Part shown: positions 11,726 through 21,121 of the stretch, in pieces
How the letters are laid out: each line of letters starts with the position of its first letter
How positions within the stretch are numbered: position 1 is the first letter of the stretch
From: Acarospora socialis
Taxonomy: Eukaryota > Ascomycota > Lecanoromycetes > Acarosporales > Acarosporaceae
Length of the DNA stretch: 64,000 nucleotides
Reading direction: 5' to 3'
NCBI GenBank assembly: GCA_025617375.2
Contig: JAMYGW020000005.1
Location: forward strand, 248,001-312,000
The notes under the pieces: model-generated
The model's database searches: none
What the model saw: the letters and a program-made list of their open reading frames with translations, nothing else
What the model was told of the DNA's origin: nothing
Made by a program: the position numbers and the translations under genes

Positions 11726-11889
11726 TGTTAGAGTGTAAATCTAAGTTATGTGATTCAAGATATAATATATAAGTAATAATTGAGGGTCTAAGTGAGTAAA
11801 GAAGTGTGATCACTATATATGTGATGAGAATGCTTAGTAAGCATGCTTAGTCAGCATAATCTCATGTGAAGTGATCATGCTCTGTAACA
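11726..11889 (-). repeat. LTR of C (right, 5' in element orientation)
   Basis: 164-bp LTR ending at 11,889, followed by the TTCTT duplication. It carries the palindrome TAAGCATGCTTA at 11,838-11,849. Confidence 0.9.
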
Positions 11890-12009
11890 TTCTTACTCAG
11901 CTGTAAGTGAAAAGATTTGACAAAAATTTCACTGCAATTATAATGATGAAGTTACTCAGCTATAAATGAGAAGTCTTGATGTTTTATTGTGATTAAATCA
12001 CTCACTTAC

Positions 12010-12684
12010 TCAACACAGCTAAGTAAGTTCACAAGAGATCAGAAACATTCACAACAGTTAAATAAGTTTGCAAGACATCAGAAATGTTTGCAACAGCTGA
12101 GTAAGTTTGCAAGACATCAAAGATGTTTGTGACAGTTAAGTAAGTTCATGAGATGTCAGAAATGTTTACAATAATTAAGTAAGTTCACAAGATATCAGAA
12201 ATGTTCACAACAGCTAAGTAAGCTTGCAAGATATCAGAAATGTTTGCAATAGTCAGATAAGCTCATGAGATGTTAAAGATATTTATGATAGTTAGATAAG
12301 TTTGTAAGATATTAAAGACATTTACAACAGTTAAATAAGTTTGCAAAATATTAAAGACATTCATGACAGTCAGATAAGCTTGCAAGATGTTAAAGATGTT
12401 CACAACAGTTGAGTAAGTTTGTGAAATGTCAGAAATGTTTACAACAGTCAGATAAGTTCATAACACATTAAAAATATTCATAATAGTTAGATAAAACTCA
12501 CAGAATATCAGAAATAATTACAAAATACTGCAGAAAACTCACAGAACATCAAAAATGATCATAAAATACTGAAAAAGATTTGTAAAACATCAGAAATAAT
12601 CACAAAATACTGAAGAAGATCTGCAGAACATCAAAGATAATTATAAAACACTGAAGAAGATCTGCAAAACATTAAAGATGATTA
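12010..12684 (+). repeat. 39-bp minisatellite (left block)
   Basis: Tandem units of about 39 bp around AAGTTTGCAAGACATCAGAA and ATGTTTGCAACAG, drifting to about 41 bp towards the right end. The 39-bp period equals 13 codons, and one frame keeps a recurrent QLSKFARHQKCL-like pattern over many units. The block lies in the interior of F and is cut by element D at 12,684. It continues at 20,698. It is either part of F or an older repeat trapped in it. Confidence 0.8.
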
Positions 12685-12920
12685 TGTTATGATTATACTC
12701 TAGATGCTTTGCTTACCTGACTGCTTGTCTGATCATGTCTATTTGCTTAGATCTTATATAACTTTCACACATAGCTAGAGTGTAATAACAACAGACTTAC
12801 ACATTCACTTGATTTAGATAGTCATGACTCTACTTCACATACTAATTACTATATGACATTGAGCTCAATAGATCTCTACTGAGAACTTAACTTCTCATTG
12901 TGAGTATTGCACTTCTGACA
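12685..12920 (+). repeat. 5' LTR of D
   Basis: 236-bp LTR. It matches 20,457-20,692 closely, and several differences are TG/CA type. Confidence 0.9.
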
Positions 12921-12935
12921 AATGATAGTATCAAC
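12921..12935 (+). promoter_or_regulatory. Primer-binding site of D
   Basis: AATGATAGTATCAAC directly follows the 5' LTR. It is identical to the TRIM site at 960-974 on the other strand and similar to that of C. It fits a decayed initiator tRNA-Met 3'-end site, offset by about two bases. Confidence 0.55.
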
Positions 12936-13019
12936 AGTTTAATTTTATATCTTTATCTAAATCTTCTTATCAACCTCATTCATTCAATTCTTTCATTAAA
13001 CTCATCAAATTCACTCACT

Positions 13020-13732
13020 ATGACCTTCTACAACAACAACAACAACAGTTATTTTACTTCAGATCTTTACTATGACAACTACAACAATGAATACTATGAT
13101 CTTTATGTCTATCTTCAGCAAGCAAGAATGTTGATTACTTATGCTTGAGATATCATGCAAATCACATCTATTTGTGAGTCTTCTAAATTCATGTCATTGT
13201 CATTATCTGTTCATCTCAGTGATGATGACATCAAGACTATTGCAAAGCAAGCAGTTGATGAGATCTTTCATCAATTTGACAATCTACATCATCAAATCAA
13301 GTCTATAGAGCATACATCTTCATCTGAGTCTCTCATCAAATCTTCAATTCAGTCTTCTATATTGAGAACATCAATTCAGTCTATTCAGACTACTATTTCT
13401 ATTCTTTATACTTGTATAAAGATCACTAAGTCTAAGAATAAGAATACAGACATCATTAAGTTCTTCATTAATCATGTTGTTGAGTTTTTCATTAATCATA
13501 TCATTGAGTTCTTCATCAATCATGTTGTTGAGTTCATCATCATCACTCAAAACATTATTCAAAACATCATCACAACATTCTGTGCACTCATATGTCTATT
13601 TGTGGTGTTGACAAGTCTGACTCAGACTAAATTCACAGTAAATTCAGCTTCTATCACTCAACATATGTCACACACATATACAGTTTGTTTTGTCTTTGAT
13701 TTTGGTGAAAAACACTGTGAATTCATCATTAT
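13020..13732 (+). pseudogene. D gag-like protein remnant, left of E
   Basis: Plus-strand coding remnant starting near 13,020 with an Asn run (CAA/AAC repeat) and Tyr/Asn/Asp-rich sequence. A segment DDDIKTIAKQAVDEIFHQFD near 13,222 follows, then Ser/Thr-rich sequence and four short repeats of the FFINHVVE type at about 13,461-13,545. The 13,155-13,732 stretch remains open. E is inserted at its right end. I do not recognise a catalytic domain; a non-autonomous Gag or nucleic-acid-binding role is inferred from the finger on the other side of E. Confidence 0.55.
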
Positions 13733-14093
13733 TGTAACATTCTAACCTGAGATTTCTCAAGTATGTAGAGCTAAGAGTTTATGCTTGTTGATATAACAGC
13801 TGGTCTGAAACAGTTCTGGACTTTAACTCTTAGATGATTACTTAAGTTGAACATGATTGTTTTCATAAGAGAAATGACTCTACTATATAGAATGTGCTCA
13901 ATGTCTCTGCATTGAGCATTCTTGGTGTCTCAATGTCTTGATGTTGAGAGATTGAGTTCTCAGCTTGTCTGCTCACCATTGAGCTGTTGTGCTGTCATGT
14001 GACTGCTGTCTAGCAGTTTCTCTTGTACACACTTTGAACAAACTTCTAGTTTCAGACCTCTGAGTTTCTTTCTCTTCAGATATGATTGTAACA
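13733..14093 (-). repeat. 3' LTR of E (left on the window)
   Basis: 361-bp LTR with TGTAAC/GTAACA ends. Compared with 19,590-19,950 it differs at many TG/CA positions, for example TCTTGATGTTGAG against TCTCAATGTCAAG. Confidence 0.92.
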
Positions 14094-14158
14094 CCATTTT
14101 CTTTCTTCAAGTGCTAGTTCTCTAGGGTCTATTTAAGTGAGAGTATATAACAATCTCA

Positions 14159-14353
14159 TTGTCAGCAATGATGCTTTCTAAAAATTCCAATTGCCTAAGA
14201 ATTGCAAAGGAAATCCAACTTAGTGGTAGTCTCACTACATTCTCTTGTGAATTCTGTACTGCCTGTGGTCTTGATTGCTTTGTCATGGTTGGTGAAAGGT
14301 TGAAATGTGATAAGTGTACTTGTCACAGTTGTTCATGCATTGCAGTTTCATGA
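14159..14353 (+). CDS. Antisense Cys-rich open frame in E (accessory)
   Basis: A 64-codon frame on the strand opposite to E's Gag-Pol, between the chromodomain end and the 3' LTR. It begins with a CLRIAKEIQLSGSL-like segment, then Cys-rich groups: FSCEFCTACGLDC, KCDKCTCHSCSC. The spacing suggests a zinc-binding motif. From memory, similar small Cys-rich hypothetical proteins occur next to or inside fungal Gypsy elements; I could not search. A remnant with coiled-coil character follows at 14,390-14,562 on the same strand. Its role is unknown. It may be an element accessory gene expressed convergently with pol. Confidence 0.55.
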   Translation: MSAMMLSKNSNCLRIAKEIQLSGSLTTFSCEFCTACGLDCFVMVGERLKCDKCTCHSCSCIAVS

Positions 14354-14389
14354 AAGTCTCTCAACAGAACTTGTCTTTCTCTCTGAAAG

Positions 14390-14562
14390 AAAATAAGTGA
14401 TGTGAATGCAGCTCTTGATGCTCTTGCTGTCAAGATGGTGCATCTTCAAAAGACTTTGAACCAGATGAATCATCATGCTGCACAGAAGACTGATTGTCTT
14501 GCTGCTGAACTTGATAGTGATAATGATGAAACTGAGAATGAAGATTCTCAAACAATGTTGTA
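14390..14562 (+). pseudogene. Coiled-coil-like remnant next to the antisense Cys-rich frame
   Basis: Plus-strand sequence with ALDALAVKMVHLQKTL near 14,415 and an acidic end (ELDSDNDETENEDS near 14,507). Heptad-like leucine and alanine spacing suggests a coiled coil. It probably belongs to the same antisense accessory gene as 14,159-14,353. It is a remnant. Confidence 0.4.
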
Positions 14563-14589
14563 ACTTGTTGACTTGATGTCTTCATTCTT

Positions 14590-14800
14590 CTGAACTAATA
14601 TTGACTTTTTTTCTCAAAACATCAAAGTGTTCTTGCACAGTTCTTGAGGTTCTCTCTGGGTTCTCAGGTATTTTCTGAGGTATCATAATCTTTTCATTTC
14701 ATGAGATAGTGAACTTTTTCACTAATCATTCTCTTCTCTAAAATGTTCTCAACTTCATATTCTTCATTGAGTTTGACAGGTGTTTCATTAGTTTGAAGTG
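14590..14800 (-). pseudogene. E chromodomain remnant
   Basis: On the minus strand near 14,780-14,620 a chromodomain pattern is visible: PVKLNEEYEVENIL, KVHYLMK, KDYDTSENT, EPRENLKNC. This is the C-terminal end of integrase in chromoviruses and would guide insertion to methylated-histone chromatin. It is a fossil. Confidence 0.75.
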
Positions 14801-14949
14801 GTATGAACTGGTTGCAGTGCTGTAGCATGAATGCATGAAATACTGAGTGTATTCTCATTTTCTTGAGTAAGTCTAGTTCATAGCTTAACTCTTTGATGTT
14901 CTGTATGATCTTGAATGGTTCAATGCTCTTGTTTTCTAGCTTCTTGCTT

Positions 14950-15945
14950 TTTTTCTTTGTTCATATATTATTCATTCTTAGATATATCTTCTCTCCTTCT
15001 TCAAATGATTTTGCTCTTGTTGTTTGTTCTGTCTGTCTTCTGATTCATTCTGTTAGGTCTTGGTGTAGTTTTTTCATCTGAGTGATATTCAAAATTGCTT
15101 TTTGACTTTGTGATTCATGTCTTCTAGAATCTCACCATACCTCTGAGTTGTAGCTGTAGTTCACATAGAAAGATGTTTCTTTTGTGGTTTTGTTTCTTGT
15201 GTTGTTGTATGCAAACTGTGCTGTCAGCAACAGTCATACTCAGTTGTTCTGATTCTTGTTGACATAGTGTCTTAAGTATGTTTTTACTGTCTGATTCATT
15301 CACTTGCTTTGCTCATTCATCTGTGAGTGATATGCTGTTGACATCTTGTGTTTTATTCTGAGTTCTGCTGTGAGTGTTTTCCAAAATTTGCTTGTAAACA
15401 GCTTGTCTCTATTGGTGATAAATTCTTTTGATAGTCTGTGATTGCTAATCAATTCTCTCAGTATTGTGTATGTCAATATTGGTGCTGTTGTGGTTTCTCT
15501 GAATGAAATGAACATTGTGTACTTGATTAATCTGTTCACTATGATCAATATACTGTTGAATTTCATTTTTCATGCTGAATTCTTTGACAGTGATAGCTTC
15601 ATAATGAAGTTCATGATAACTGACTTTCATGGTGCATCTGATGTGTCTAGTCTTGTTACTTTGTCATATTACTTATCTCAATTGATCTTATTTCTTCAAC
15701 ATGAATCACACACAGCAATCATCTCAGTGATTTGATTTCTAAGATCACCAACATTGCATCTTCTTTGCACTAGATCTTCTGTGCATTTAACTTTCAGGTG
15801 TTTTCTGATTTTGCTGTGATGACACATCTTAATGAGTTCTTTGTCTGTTAAGAGAGCTTGCTTCATCTTGTATGTTGCTGCTAAGCTCTTTGTGAGAATT
15901 CTGTTGTTGTTTTTGCTCAGAATTTTGGTGTGTACTGTCTGTATG
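14950..15945 (-). pseudogene. E integrase remnant
   Basis: Minus strand. The zinc-binding region near 15,740-15,830 includes DLVQRRCNVGDLR and a CDSC end. The catalytic core lies at 15,300-15,600 with FNSILIIVNRLIKYTMFI, ELISNHRLSKEFITNRDKLF, FWKTLTAELRIKHKMSTAYH and MNEQSK, matching the Ty3/Gypsy core order. C-terminal basic sequence follows to about 14,950. It is a fossil with many breaks. Confidence 0.85.
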
Positions 15946-17200
15946 TCTTCATGATTGAGTTGTCTACTCAAGACATCTGCTTCATCATTCTCATTACTCT
16001 TCTTGTAATGAATCTGAAATTCATAGTCTGCCAACTGCTCTGCTCAATGAATCTGTTGTTGGTTGAGTTGCTTTGTTGTTGCAAAGTTTCTCAAATTCTT
16101 GTGATCTGTGTAGATCTGAATTGACTTGCTTGTTCTTGCAAGATAAGATCTTCAGTCTTGTAGTGCTTTCACTATTGCAAGAAGTTTCTTGTCATGAATC
16201 TCATACCTTTTCTTGAGTTCTGATAGTTTTCTAAATTGATATGCTATGAACTTCTGCTGTTTCTCTTTGATCTGATATAGACATGTGTTCACTGCAAAAT
16301 CTGAAGTGTCAGTTTTCAGTGTCTTCTCACATGTTGAATTGAGTATTCTCAGATGTGCTGTTTCACTAAGACTTTTCTTTAATGTGTAGAATGCATTCTT
16401 CTGCTCTTTATTTCAATGCTATTCTTTGCTCTTGTGTGTCAAATGCATTAGTGGTTTTGCAATTCTTGCATAGTTTGGTACAAACTTTCAATAATAGTTC
16501 ATCAATCCTAGAAAGACTTGTACTTCCTTGATTCTCTTTGGTGTTGATCAGTTTCTGACTGCTTTCATCTTTTTTAAATTCTTCTCAATTTGTTCAGATC
16601 AAATCACATAGTCTAGAAACTCAACTTTCTTGATTTCAAACCTGCTTTTTGACTTTTTCATGTACAAGACTCTCTCATTGAGCTTTGCCAATATCTTGTG
16701 CACATGCTCTCAGTGCTTCTCAAGATCTTCTGAGTATATCAGAATATCATCAAGGTATGTGATCACAAAATCATTGAGGTACTCTTTCAATGTATCATTG
16801 ATTAATCTTTGAAAGGTGACTGAGGCATTCTTTAGCTCAAATGACATGACAGTGTATTTGTAGTGTTCATATCTTGTTCAAAATGCCATCTTTCATTCTT
16901 CATCTTTCTTCATTCTAACTCAGTAGTAGGTGTCTTTGAGGTCTAAACTCATGAATCATTTTGTCTTTTCTAACTGGTCTTGCAACTCTTCTATTAGTGG
17001 TAAGAAATAACTATCTTGATGAGTTATCTTGTTGAGTTGTCTGTAATCAACACATAGTCATTTCTTGTCATCTTTCTTCAGTACAAACAGAATCAGATAT
17101 TCTGCTGGTGACTTTGATGATTTGATGAATTCTCTTTTATGATTCTTGTCAAGATAAGTTCTGACTTCTTTGAGCTGATTCTTGCTCATTGGGTATAACA
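15946..17200 (-). pseudogene. E reverse transcriptase and RNase H remnant
   Basis: Minus strand between the protease region and integrase. The RNase H end is clear at about 16,034-15,960 (ADYEFQIHYKK...ADVLSRQ). Upstream lie the RNase H body (about 16,350-16,050) and reverse transcriptase (about 17,180-16,450), including the catalytic loop region near 16,750 and KYHL/FRFGLKNA-type blocks. It is a fossil with many breaks. Confidence 0.8.
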
Positions 17201-17360
17201 GTATTCACTTAGATTGCTTTTCATCCAATAGTGGTATCTTGTGATTTCATGACTTATGCTCTGATAAGCTCATTTCTGGTTGTTTGAAAATCTTGTATGT
17301 GTTTTCAATTGTGCATATTTCTTTTGTGACTCAATCAATTCATGAATTCTTTTTGCACAA

Positions 17361-17700
17361 TCAAGACATCTCTAGCATTGCATCATATTCAATCAATTTC
17401 ATGACATCAAACATGATCTCTTGTGTGTTTTCAAGAATTGAGACTTTCACACAGATTTTCTCATCAATTCTTTCAATGACTCTGTTCATCATTTGTATGT
17501 TGAATGAATAGTGTGCTCTTTGTGTCACTAATTCTAACATATCAACTATTTGTTGACTCATAATATTTTCATTCACTTCAGAATTCACCAATGTGTTGAT
17601 CTGATGTTCATTGATCATGATCTTGATTCATATTCTGTGATTATTATTCTGTCTTTGAGACATCACTAGCTTCTTATTCTCTAGTCTCATTGAGGAAGCT
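17361..17700 (-). pseudogene. E protease-region remnant
   Basis: Minus-strand open stretch 17,618-17,361 containing INTLVNSEVNENIMSQQIV, which sits where retropepsin has its D(S/T)G loop, and ending EYDAMLEMS, where Gypsy proteases have an (I/L)LGMPW-like segment. It would cleave the Gag-Pol polyprotein. It is a fossil. Confidence 0.65.
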
Positions 17701-17899
17701 TCTCATTTTTTGACTCACTTGATTGTTCAGCTCATCTTCAAAGTTCTTGAAATCATCTGGGTTTTCTTCTGATCATAAGGTTTGCATACTTTAGGCTTTG
17801 TCATTCAATGCATCTTTTTGAATGTAGTTGAGATTTGTACTGATCATACTTCATCTGCAACTGACTCTCACAGACTTTTACTCTTTGCAGAAATTCAGG

Positions 17900-19567
17900 T
17901 GATATATACTCTTCACTGAAGATTCATCTGTCTTCATTCTGTGTGGTATATTCTTTGAGTAAGTGTATCTCAATCTTGTGACTCTTTGTCTTTCATACAA
18001 GAAATTTAGACAATATTGCATCATCACTGTTGAAACATTCATCTTTAACAGCTGTCATCAGCTCTTTCAACTGGTCATAGATCTTTCTTTCTTTCATGTT
18101 CTTGTGTTGTGCTTCTCATTTCTGAGCTTGTATCTCTTGCTTAAGTTTTTGCTTCTCAAAGTGAAGCTTTTCTTCTTTCAATGCTTGTCATTAGTTCTCA
18201 GAGTGCTGGTATGCTGTCTTCAGTCTCATATTGACTTTTCATTTGTCAATTTCTTTCTGGTCTGTGTTCAAATTCAGTGCTTGTCAGATACTATCACTGT
18301 AGTTTTCTTCTATCTGAGTTTCTTGAGCATCAGTTTCTTTGATCTCAGCATCAAGAACTTTTTTCTTGATAAGAATAGCTAATTCTTTCTTGTAGATTGA
18401 TCAACTCATTGTGTTGTATCTGTTCTTCACATCTTTGTGCAGTTTCTGAGAATATCATCTGACTCTGTCTTTTGCACTCATATGTGCTCAGCACATATCA
18501 TCATAACAGACTGTTCAACTCAGAGCATTGTGCACTACACTTGGTTTCTTCATTTTCATTTTGACTGTTATCACTGCAATATTCTTTCTTTTTATTCAAG
18601 GTCTGTTACACTCTTGAGCAAGATGTCTGAGTTTCTCACAGTTATAATACATTTGCATCTCATTTTGCAGTGTTGTCTGAGACTTAGTGAATCACTCTAT
18701 CTGACATTCATGCTTCACTTGTCTAGTCTTTCATGACTTCTGACAACACTTCTTGATCATATTGAGGTTCATAGAGTCTGTTTCTCTATGTCTTATCAAT
18801 AAAACATATTGTTTCATTCATGATCAGAAGCTTTCTTCTTGATCTTCTATCATAGGTGGCATTTGATATTCTTTTTGTTTCATTTGTTGTTTTCACTAAC
18901 AACTATCAATGTTGATACTCAGATCAATCATTCTCTGAAGATTGTCTGGTTGTTCTACTTGAACTATCTTGTCTTTGATGAACTTTCTCAATTCACAATA
19001 GTACTGATAGATAAGTGCTTCATCATTTTATCTGATAAGTGTTGCTAGTTGCTGAAACTCTGTAGCATATATCACTGCTGATTCACTCTGTCACAAGATG
19101 TGAACTCATCTCTCTGCTGCTCTTTCTTCATCAATTACTTTGAAGACTTTTCTTAATTCTTTCTTAAACTGTACATAGTTGTTGAACATAGACTCTGTGT
19201 CTGTGTTGCACTTCTCATATCTCTTTTCTAAAAACTCATGCAGTTTGAAATCAACTCAATCAAAGACTGCATCAGTGAGATAGGTTGCTGCAAACAGTGT
19301 CTTTTTTTGATCAGTTTGAAACTTCAACTGATTAAATTCAATGTACAGATTAAGCTTAGTCACAAAGACTTGCAGCTTTTCTTATTCTTCTTCAAAAACA
19401 TTGAGTACCTGAATCTTCAGTGCACTCATAGATAGTTGTATTATCTGAGCTGACATTACTAGTTGTGCCACCATTCTGTCTGAAGTAAATGGTAGAGGTG
19501 GGTTTGTCTGAGCTTGTCTCAAGAACAAAGTTGAGACATTCTTCTGTGTGTCAGACATCATACTCAT
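17900..19567 (-). pseudogene. E Gag remnant with zinc knuckle
   Basis: Starts near 19,567 with MSMMSDTQKNVSTLF. A retrotransposon Gag core lies at about 19,370-18,900 (FQTDQKKTLFAATYLTDAVFD, ELRKVFKVIDEE, YATEFQQLA). A zinc knuckle, YNCEKLRHLAQEC, lies at about 18,650-18,605. Gln/Glu/Lys-rich coiled-coil-like sequence follows to about 18,000. It would form the particle and bind RNA. It is a fossil with many breaks. Confidence 0.8.
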
Positions 19568-19574
19568 TATATTG

Positions 19575-19589
19575 TAAGAGTGTTCAAAG
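19575..19589 (-). promoter_or_regulatory. Primer-binding site of E, possible self-priming
   Basis: On the minus strand CTTTGAACA directly follows the 5' LTR. Its complement TGTTCAAAG occurs inside the LTR (plus-strand CTTTGAACA at 14,032-14,040; one wobble difference at 19,889-19,897). Chromoviruses such as Tf1 prime from their own RNA 5' end in this way. I saw no tRNA match. Confidence 0.45.
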
Positions 19590-19950
19590 TGTAATGTTCT
19601 AATCTGAGATTTCTCAGGTATGTAGAACTAAGAATTTATGCTTGTTGATATAATAACTGGTCTGAAATGGTTCTGAACTTTAACTCTTAGATGGTTACTT
19701 AAGTTGAACATGATTGTTTTCATAAGAGAAATGACCCTACTATATAGGATGTGCTCAATGTCTCTGTGTTGAGCATTCTTGGTGTTTCAATGTCTCAATG
19801 TCAAGAAATTGAGCTCTCAGCTCATCTGCTCACTGTTGAGTTGTTGCACTGTTATGTGACTGCTGTCTAGCAGTTTTTCTTGTATGCACTCTGAACAAAC
19901 TTCTAGTCTCAGATCTCTGAGTTTCTTTCTCTTCAGGTATGGTTGTAACA
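19590..19950 (-). repeat. 5' LTR of E (right on the window)
   Basis: 361-bp LTR followed by the ATTAT duplication. It retains more CC/GG (GACCC, AGGATG) than the left copy. Confidence 0.92.
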
Positions 19951-19955
19951 ATTAT

Positions 19956-20336
19956 ATGAATTTGTCATATTTGTCAAATCAATCTTCTCAATTTTGATCT
20001 TCAAATTCATCATATAACTCAGTGATGACAACATCAAATCAGTCTCAAAATCAGTCTTCATATCAGTATGAACAATACTCACTGCACAAATCATGAAATC
20101 ACCATAATCACTAATCTTCAGTCATTATACAAAACAAGTTTGTTGATAAGTCATGAGTCTACAATGCTGTCATCAATGATGTGAAGAATGTCATCAACAA
20201 TGTCTATGAGGTTTACTATTATGATTCATCAAACAATGCATACAAATTTGTCACAAAATGCTCTCACTGTCACTTTCACTTCAACATTTACAACAAGTTC
20301 ATAGAGCATATGCAAAGAGAAGGACACAAAGCTTAG
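19956..20336 (+). pseudogene. D zinc-finger-like remnant, right of E
   Basis: Plus-strand remnant to the right of E. It is Ser/Asn/Gln/Tyr-rich at first. A segment rich in VINDVKNVINNVYEVYY follows near 20,172. Then comes a C2H2-like finger, KCSHCHFHF near 20,255 with a downstream HMQREGH near 20,306 (CX2C...HX5H type). The finger spacing suggests nucleic-acid binding. It ends just after, about 120 bp before the 3' LTR. Confidence 0.6.
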
Positions 20337-20456
20337 AAATTGTCATACTAGTTACTATGGGGTTCTCTGATCACTGTGGTATTTGTTTTGATGAATAGAC
20401 ATTGTGGTGTGTTTTGCAATGAGAGCATTGCTTTTTTTGTTTTGTTGTGAACATAT

Positions 20457-20692
20457 TGTTATGATTATACTCTAAGTGCTTTGCTTACCTGACTGCTTGC
20501 TCAGTCATGTCTATTTGCTTAGATCTTATATAACTTTCACACATAGCTAGAGTGTAATAACAACAGACTTACACATTCACTTGATTTAGATAGTCACAGC
20601 TCTACTTCACATACTAATTACTATATGGCATTGAGCTCAATAGATCTTTACTGAGAACTTAACTTCTTATTGTGAGTATTGCACTTCTGACA
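20457..20692 (+). repeat. 3' LTR of D
   Basis: 236-bp copy of the 5' LTR, followed by the GATTA duplication. Confidence 0.9.
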
Positions 20693-20697
20693 GATTA

Positions 20698-21121
20698 CAA
20701 AACATTGAAGAAAATTTATAAAATATTATAAATAATCATAAAACACTGAAGCAAGTTCACAGAGTATTGAGAAAGATTCATAAAATATTATAAATGATCA
20801 CAAAACATCAAAAGCTGCTCACAAAAGATTAAAGAAGATCTGCAAAACATAATACTTACAAGATACTGAAGAATGTTCACAAAGCATTGAGATAAATTTA
20901 CAAAGTATTGACTCAAGCTTATGAAACACTGAGACTAAACTGTGAAGTATTAATCAAGTTAAAATGAACTGAAGAACTGTCTTAGTACTTTTTTTTTCAC
21001 AGAGTTTTGAATATTGAAGAAGTTTTACTCACTATTTTTCTTTTCATTGAGAAGTTTTTTCAACAGAGAGTCAGCTGAAGATAAGTGTCATGAGAATATG
21101 ATACATAAGAAAGAAAACAAC
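20698..21121 (+). repeat. Minisatellite (right block) and 3' end of F
   Basis: After element D the tandem repeat resumes with diverged units of about 41 bp (ACATTGAAGAAAATTTATAA type) to about 20,960. It is followed by about 160 bp of plain sequence with a purine-rich run (AAGAAAGAAAAC) just before the F 3' LTR, a plausible polypurine tract. Confidence 0.65.

Larger units (their letters stand above)
10402..11889 (-). mobile_element. Small non-autonomous LTR element C
   Basis: 1,488-bp element with 164-bp LTRs (10,402-10,565 and 11,726-11,889; ends TGTTA...TAACA) and a perfect TTCTT duplication (10,397-10,401 and 11,890-11,894). The primer-site-like motif next to the right LTR makes it minus strand. 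The interior holds a gag-like remnant and a tandem repeat of 124-137 bp, and no polymerase. It is inserted in the post-pol part of F. A solo LTR of this family is at 39,965-40,128. Confidence 0.9.
13733..19950 (-). mobile_element. Chromovirus E (Ty3/Gypsy), nearly full length, youngest large element
   Basis: 6,218-bp element on the minus strand with 361-bp LTRs (13,733-14,093 and 19,590-19,950) and a perfect ATTAT duplication (13,728-13,732 and 19,951-19,955), inserted in D. The order on the minus strand is Gag with zinc knuckle, protease, reverse transcriptase, RNase H, integrase and chromodomain. An extra Cys-rich open frame lies on the opposite strand before the 3' LTR. It keeps many CC and GG, far more than F or the Copia elements, yet I saw no CpG. 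All parts are present but broken in many places. Confidence 0.93.
12685..20692 (+). mobile_element. Small non-autonomous LTR element D, interrupted by E
   Basis: LTRs of 236 bp (12,685-12,920 and 20,457-20,692) begin TGTTATGATT and end CTTCTGACA. A perfect GATTA duplication (12,680-12,684 and 20,693-20,697) marks insertion into the minisatellite of F. Without E (13,733-19,950 plus its duplication) D is about 1.8 kb. It holds only a gag-like or zinc-finger coding region in two remnants around E, with no polymerase. It retains CC and GG, so it is younger than F. Confidence 0.9.

Noticed and set aside
12010-12684. Centromeric satellite
   Set aside because: The block is short, internal to F and split by one insertion; nothing shows it to be a long array.
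13371-13562. Minus-strand frame with Asn/Glu repeats in D
   Set aside because: Shadow of the FFINHVVE repeat on the plus strand of D.
17963-18382. A 139-codon plus-strand open frame in E
   Set aside because: Antisense to the Lys/Glu-rich coiled-coil part of E Gag; the Leu/Phe/Ser-rich product is what that strand would give as a shadow.
18437-19048. Further plus-strand frames in E (18,437-18,736 and 18,839-19,048)
   Set aside because: Antisense to the zinc knuckle and Gag core of E; no independent signal.
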